Assembly (NCBI GenBank): GCA_043228905.1
Contig: JBHGNT010000001.1
Span: 23,746,001 to 23,810,000 of the forward strand
Direction: 5' to 3'
Origin: Azolla caroliniana
Lineage: Eukaryota; Polypodiophyta
Length of the DNA stretch: 64,000 nucleotides
The notes under the pieces: generated by a model
Seen by the model: only the letters and a program-made list of their open reading frames with translations
What the model was told of the DNA's origin: nothing
Databases searched by the model: none
Made by a program: the position numbers and the translations under genes
Shown: positions 59,901 through 64,000 of the stretch, piece by piece
Numbering within the stretch: the first letter of the stretch is position 1
How the letters are laid out: every line of letters begins with the position of its first letter

Positions 59901-60535
59901 AGAATGGTATTGATTGTAAATTTAAATTCTTTTCTAGCTTCTATTCAGGTAGCACTAAAATTGAGGGACTTGAGCATAAGGTGCCCCATCTATTACTCAC
60001 CCAAATCATATGTTGCACTATCTGAGTAACCTAGAAATAGACCATAAACAGTGGCTCGCACAATGCCATATGCCTTAAATATGTGATAAGAAGTACTGTT
60101 TAATGTACTGAATATTGTCTATATTGGTGGTGCCCTACATTGGTATTGTGTTTTCATATCCAAAAGTCCATTTAAAGTGTTTGCTGTGGTTTGCAGGCTG
60201 CTTATAACTATGCAGCTTACTCTCAAGATGCGGCTACTTATCAACAGCAGCAGCAAACACAGAGTGTTCCAACTGTGTATCAGCAGCCAACTGATAATGT
60301 TGCAACTGCTTATCAACAGCAAGCAACTGTGGCATCAAATAGTAATCAATACCAGCAACAACAGGTATATCAGCAAGCTAATAGTTATGCACCTCAGGCG
60401 TCTAGCGTACAACCAGGATATGAACAGCAACCCATTGCTTTAACTACTGATACTTATCAGCAGCAAGCTACTGAAGCAACTCAACAAGTGGGCCCAACCG
60501 GTATATATGACTACAACAAACGCCCCAGATACTAG
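51000..60535 (+). CDS. Three-RRM RNA-binding protein, Raver-like, with Gln/Tyr-rich tail
   Basis: Predicted nuclear RNA-binding protein. Nineteen exons: 51000-52259, 55178-55465, 55576-55641, 55709-55849, 55939-56071, 56193-56272, 56383-56446, 56533-56645, 56867-57023, 57112-57143, 57231-57284, 57358-57447, 57546-57647, 57817-57897, 57966-58043, 58427-58768, 59251-59367, 59458-59526, 60197-60535; 1201 aa, all GT-AG. Residues 1-400 are acidic and Ser/Thr-rich. RRM1 about 407-482 (HISCIGGSM, SALVRYE), RRM2 487-560 (SLLFIGNLT, KCYGFVEY, RVLRVEW), RRM3 572-650 (VLFVDRLP, RGFAFVDF, IRVSFANP). The stretch LRVEWSD...VLFVDRLP between RRM2 and RRM3 matches the layout of animal Raver/PTB-binding proteins. 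790-1195 is Gln/Tyr/Ala-rich and prion-like. The frame is open upstream to 50808, but telo-boxes and typical leader sequence favour the ATG at 51000. Exon 15 could instead start at 58011. Confidence 0.87.
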
Positions 60536-60687
60536 GAATTTAGCTTGATTACTTTTAGAGTAAATCGTTTAGAACGAAAAATACCCTCCGTAGCGCATCA
60601 TTTCATATGCAAACAAGGGTTCATGAGAGCTGCAGCTATAAATATAACCCTTTTTGACAGAGATTGCGATCTCACGATTCTCTACCT

Positions 60688-60750
<63 letters not shown>

Positions 60751-62704
60751 CCCTCCCACCCACCCTCCCACCCATGGTATTGAGCTTATTGAATAGACAT
60801 GAGATATTGATCAGAAGCTAGATAAGTTGTTTGATGCAAACAATATGGAAATTTTGTTGCTTCATGTCTTGTTTTTTCAAACCAATATTACAAGCTCATG
60901 CCTTCTGAGGTATCCTCAGCATTGTATTTTGTACAGGACAGTAATCTCTGGGCTTTGTTCAGGGAAATATTCTGTACTGTTAACAGGGCTTTTTCGTTCA
61001 CCCTTTGGTTCTCATTTGGCTTCAAATTTACTTACATAACAATAGGTTCTGGTGATGACACTATTGCTAGTAGAGGGCGACATTGACAATCTTCGAAGAA
61101 GCTAATTCACTGTGAAAGTAGCAGAAGTTCAGATTTTTATTAGTTTTAAAGCAAGACACTTACAAGGAAGGTCTTTGTGATCTTCATTTTCAAGAAGTAA
61201 TGAAATTCTATGGTAGTCCGAATTATTTCAAATGGCGTACTAAGAATATTCTGTGATTTTTGAGTTTTTGCATAGTCACTAATCTATATATATGAATATT
61301 CTGTGATTGTATTGTGGATGGATTCACATCTTACTATGTTTTAATGGTCCCGTGCATCTGTTTTCATGCTGATAATGTTTTGTTGTAGTCCTTTATATCA
61401 TAGGTACAGGATTAATAAGCAAAAGTTGGCAACATGACCTGCCCCTGTTTTACTTCTCTTTCCTCTTTGTAAGTAATATTGTGATGTGTTACAAAAATTT
61501 AGAGAATTTACTATTACGTTCTTCTGTTTTAGAATGTATGCATATCATGCTCTTCCATGCAGGCTGTTTTTCACATGATGACAGGCTTTGTATGTGACTA
61601 TATTGGCAGAGCATCACCACCATAATTAACAATGTCATCATGCTTTGTTTTGATATCACAATTCTTCACACAAATTAAAGTCACTCCACATTAACACCTG
61701 GTTAATCTTCTAATTACAACCAGTACATAGTTGTCTTGTAATTGTGACTAATGAATATATTTAGTATGACATCAATAGCATTATTACCCATATGTTTTCT
61801 CTTATGTTTGTGAATCGAGTCATGGGGAGAAAGTGGTCAAAGTTATTGGCTTTGGTTGGATTAAGGACCACTAAGGTATGAGTGAAAATTTGGTGAATAA
61901 AACAATGATCAAAGCATATTGGTGCCATGGGTTAAAGTGGGTGCAAATTTGAACCTTGGGTAAGCAAGAAATATAAAGGATTAGCTCATCTGTAAAGGGT
62001 TTTTCATGCCTCATTGAAGGCATCCATGTTAAAATATTTGCTTTCATCTTTGCATAGTAGTCTAATCTATTTAGAGTAGAACGTTAATGTACAAATTTAC
62101 CCATTACTAGTGAATTGTTTTTGGACTTGCTCGTTGGGTAAGCTTGATGATAATAATAGTTCAATGAGAGTTTTGAATCCAATCCAAATCTGCCTCTCCC
62201 AAAATTGATGCAGTTTTACATGGCTATCTATTCGTGATTGGATTTTCAAACCATACTTCTGTTTTGATCCTTATTTCCCTCAAAGAGTTTTTACTAGAAA
62301 GGAGTAAACCCCCTTTTGACGAACACATAGGTGATATGTTGACTTGGTCCCATAGGTCAAAATTGGTGTCGTGGACAATAGATTTTTTTTTTCTATCGAT
62401 GAATTTGATGCATATTTAGAACATCATTGATCTTATGCCTTGACACATCAATTTGTGGGACATCCATGTGTAAAGAACTAGATGATTCTATGAAACAAAG
62501 TAGATTAAATAGAGCATGAGAGAGATTTGATTATGGTCATTTAGGGTCAAAATTGATTATGGGACCAAAACTAAACCACTCTTGCACAATAAGTGTGGAA
62601 TTGAGTCGCAACTCTTGATGCTCATGACTACGGAGCTCTTATAGGTTAGTGTGCATTGTGATTTTGAGAGGAATGTATATCTCAAATATTAGCGCAATGG
62701 AATG
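60536..62704. other. 3' flank of the RRM gene, CT repeat, intergenic
   Basis: A (CT)n tract of about 70 bp at 60683-60749 followed by (ccacc)n lies in the likely 3'UTR, so transcripts carry a long pyrimidine run, a possible PTB-type site. From about 61100 to 62704 the sequence is AT-rich intergenic with no coding domain or repeat structure that I can name. Confidence 0.55.
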
Positions 62705-62956
62705 TGTTGAGGACCTATAGGTTAGTGTCAAGCAAACAATATGTACAAGATGGAGAAACAAAGTATGAATAGAGTGCAAGAACCAAGATGCTTAGTTGAA
62801 GCTCTAATGGAAGATTGTCTTATTCTTTGTTAACAACAAACCCCTCCCTCTCTCTTTACAATGTTATGTTTAGGCTTATATATACAGAAGCCCTAGCTTG
62901 GCGACGTGTTCACACATAGGATACAAAGTGGAAGGAGTCGGTCTTTTATGCCAACA
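62705..62956 (-). repeat. Short copia 3' LTR (minus strand)
   Basis: 252 bp, TGTTGAGG...GCCAACA on the plus strand, so TGTTGGC...CCTCAACA on the minus. A polypurine tract acaggggagtt on the minus strand (62967-62957) directly precedes it. It shares the motif gctctaatggaag with the LTR of the minus copia at 31936-32107. Confidence 0.65.
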
Positions 62957-63710
62957 AACTCCCCTGTAAAAGGGCTACTCTTCGTATGTATACTAATAGT
63001 TGAGGTTATCTCCCTCGTAAACCTAGATTACAATTTTAATCAAAAGTTACAATTGTATACATACAAGGCATTCGACATTCGACTGAATCTGCAGAGGTAA
63101 AGTCAGGATCTAGCCTAATTTGGTTAGTCATTTGGATCGTGTATCACCCTGATCAGCTTGTTTGAGTTGGTCGGATCGACTGGTTCGGGTTGTCTCTGGT
63201 CCGAATCGGCTCATTTGTTTGCATTGGCTTGTGTCCGATTCTAATTCTTAGCCTTTGGTGGATCATATACTTCTTGCTCGCGCTTGCTCTAGTGCTCCCT
63301 ACTAAATCCTCTCTCTGTCCTCGACTCCATTTGTCCCTCGATCTCCTCCTCTACGGTCGGTCTCCTTGCACTTGGTTTTGTCCTTAACCTCTCAACATTA
63401 CTCATCTGGCCGGGCCGATCTTCAACTTACCTGTTGCAATTATTAGTTCTGCTCTCTTCTGCTCGGTCGCTTGTCGTAGTCCCATGGTTGACCTTAGTGC
63501 TTCGAACGTTGTTCTGGGAGTGGCTTCGTCACGCAATCGATAATGTTCACCTCGGTATCTATCTTTCAAACTTCTAGCTTCTTCTATGTTACTAGTTCTC
63601 GGATATGATGAAACCACATCTCAATATGTTTCATCTTCGCATGATAGACTGGATTCCGAATGAGGTGTATTGCGCTCTTTGAGCTGCAATAGATGGTCAA
63701 CGCTGGATGG
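62957..63710 (-). pseudogene. Copia 3' end, RNase H tail (minus strand)
   Basis: Minus-strand reading at about 63705-63600 spells YCSSKSAIHLIRNPVYHAKMKHIEMWFHHIRELVT, the terminal RNase H block, then VTKPLPEQRS-type and FEALRSTMGL sequence (63600-63480) after frame changes. The remainder to the PPT is noncoding. The upstream pol is absent: at about 63711 sequence changes to another LTR. Confidence 0.7.
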
Positions 63711-64000
63711 CGTCACGAACAAGTATAATAGAGTAGAGCGAAGACAAGACTAGAAAACAAGAGAGAGGAAAAGAATAAGAACTCAACTTATAGAATCTGT
63801 AACTGGTGTTGTTCACTTTGATTAGAATCAAGGTGCGCATGAGTATTTATACAAGAAGGTAGGGCTATGTAAGCCAACTAGAAATAGGGTATGCACGAGG
63901 ATGCATGCAATAGAGAATGCATGAGAATGTGTGCAAGCTAGACATGAGGATGCATGCAAGTTAGGAACTTCCAATGTTCAATCTATGCTACATGAGTTGG
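63711..64000 (-). repeat. Gypsy-type LTR, minus strand, cut by the window end
   Basis: On the minus strand, 64000-63830 matches 26340-26500 (aacattggaagttcctaacttgcatgc, then TATAAATA at about 63853). The region 63830-63711 continues as the R/U5-like part (pyrimidine-rich, ctctcttgttttctag). Full extent cannot be seen. Confidence 0.6.

Noticed and set aside
60545-60796. Small proteins with Leu-Ser or Arg-Glu repeats after the RRM gene
   Set aside because: They translate the CT microsatellite in either direction.

Overview
This window is nuclear DNA from a seed plant, probably an angiosperm. The evidence is intron-rich host genes with GT-AG introns, a plant-type 10 kDa chaperonin, a chloroplast-type ABCD2 half-transporter, a plant DnaJ with a DUF1977 tail, telo-box motifs (AAACCCTA) at promoters, and dense decayed Ty1/copia and Ty3/gypsy retrotransposons. 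I cannot name the species from sequence alone.

Layout. 1-15015 is a retrotransposon graveyard: a 5'-truncatable copia copy (LTR 860-1542, gag-protease to 2853) interrupted by a gypsy LTR (2854-3329) with a broken gag (4897-5895); a non-LTR interval holding one exon-sized fragment of a CNNM/DUF21 gene (7106-7152); and a long gypsy gag-pol relic (8138-13187) whose 3' end faces the 3' end of a related minus-strand element. 15766-18029 (minus) is a three-exon mitochondrial-type CPN10 gene. 18435-32798 is a second nest: minus-strand copia LTRs, an internally deleted plus-strand copia (19903-22879) with a perfect ACTCT target duplication inserted into one of those LTRs, a minus copia body, a gypsy gag-protease piece, another minus copia (28860-32107) and a gypsy 3' end. 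35106-41312 (plus) is a ten-exon ABCD2-type transporter (768 aa). 42773-43873 (minus) is an intronless-in-CDS membrane DnaJ with a probable 5'UTR intron reaching to 46400. 46681-50800 is mostly intergenic with a gypsy reverse-transcriptase relic. 51000-60535 (plus) is a 19-exon gene for a three-RRM protein with an acidic, repeat-bearing N-terminus and a long Gln/Tyr-rich C-terminus; the RRM layout resembles animal Raver (PTB-binding) proteins. 62705-64000 returns to retrotransposons.

The four host genes do not form a pathway: CPN10 folds organellar proteins, ABCD2 is a predicted chloroplast membrane transporter, the DnaJ is an ER-type Hsp40, and the RRM protein is a predicted nuclear RNA-processing factor. 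Three of the four have a telo-box close to the inferred transcription start.

I found no convincing new multi-gene system. The best leads are the Raver-like plant RRM gene with a run of phase-0 exons that could be skipped freely, a 296-bp insertion flanked by perfect 16-bp direct repeats, independent loss of the reverse transcriptase from two neighbouring copia copies, and an exon fragment of a CNNM/DUF21 gene stranded among transposons. All exon models are read by eye from splice consensus and conserved reading frame and have no transcript support.
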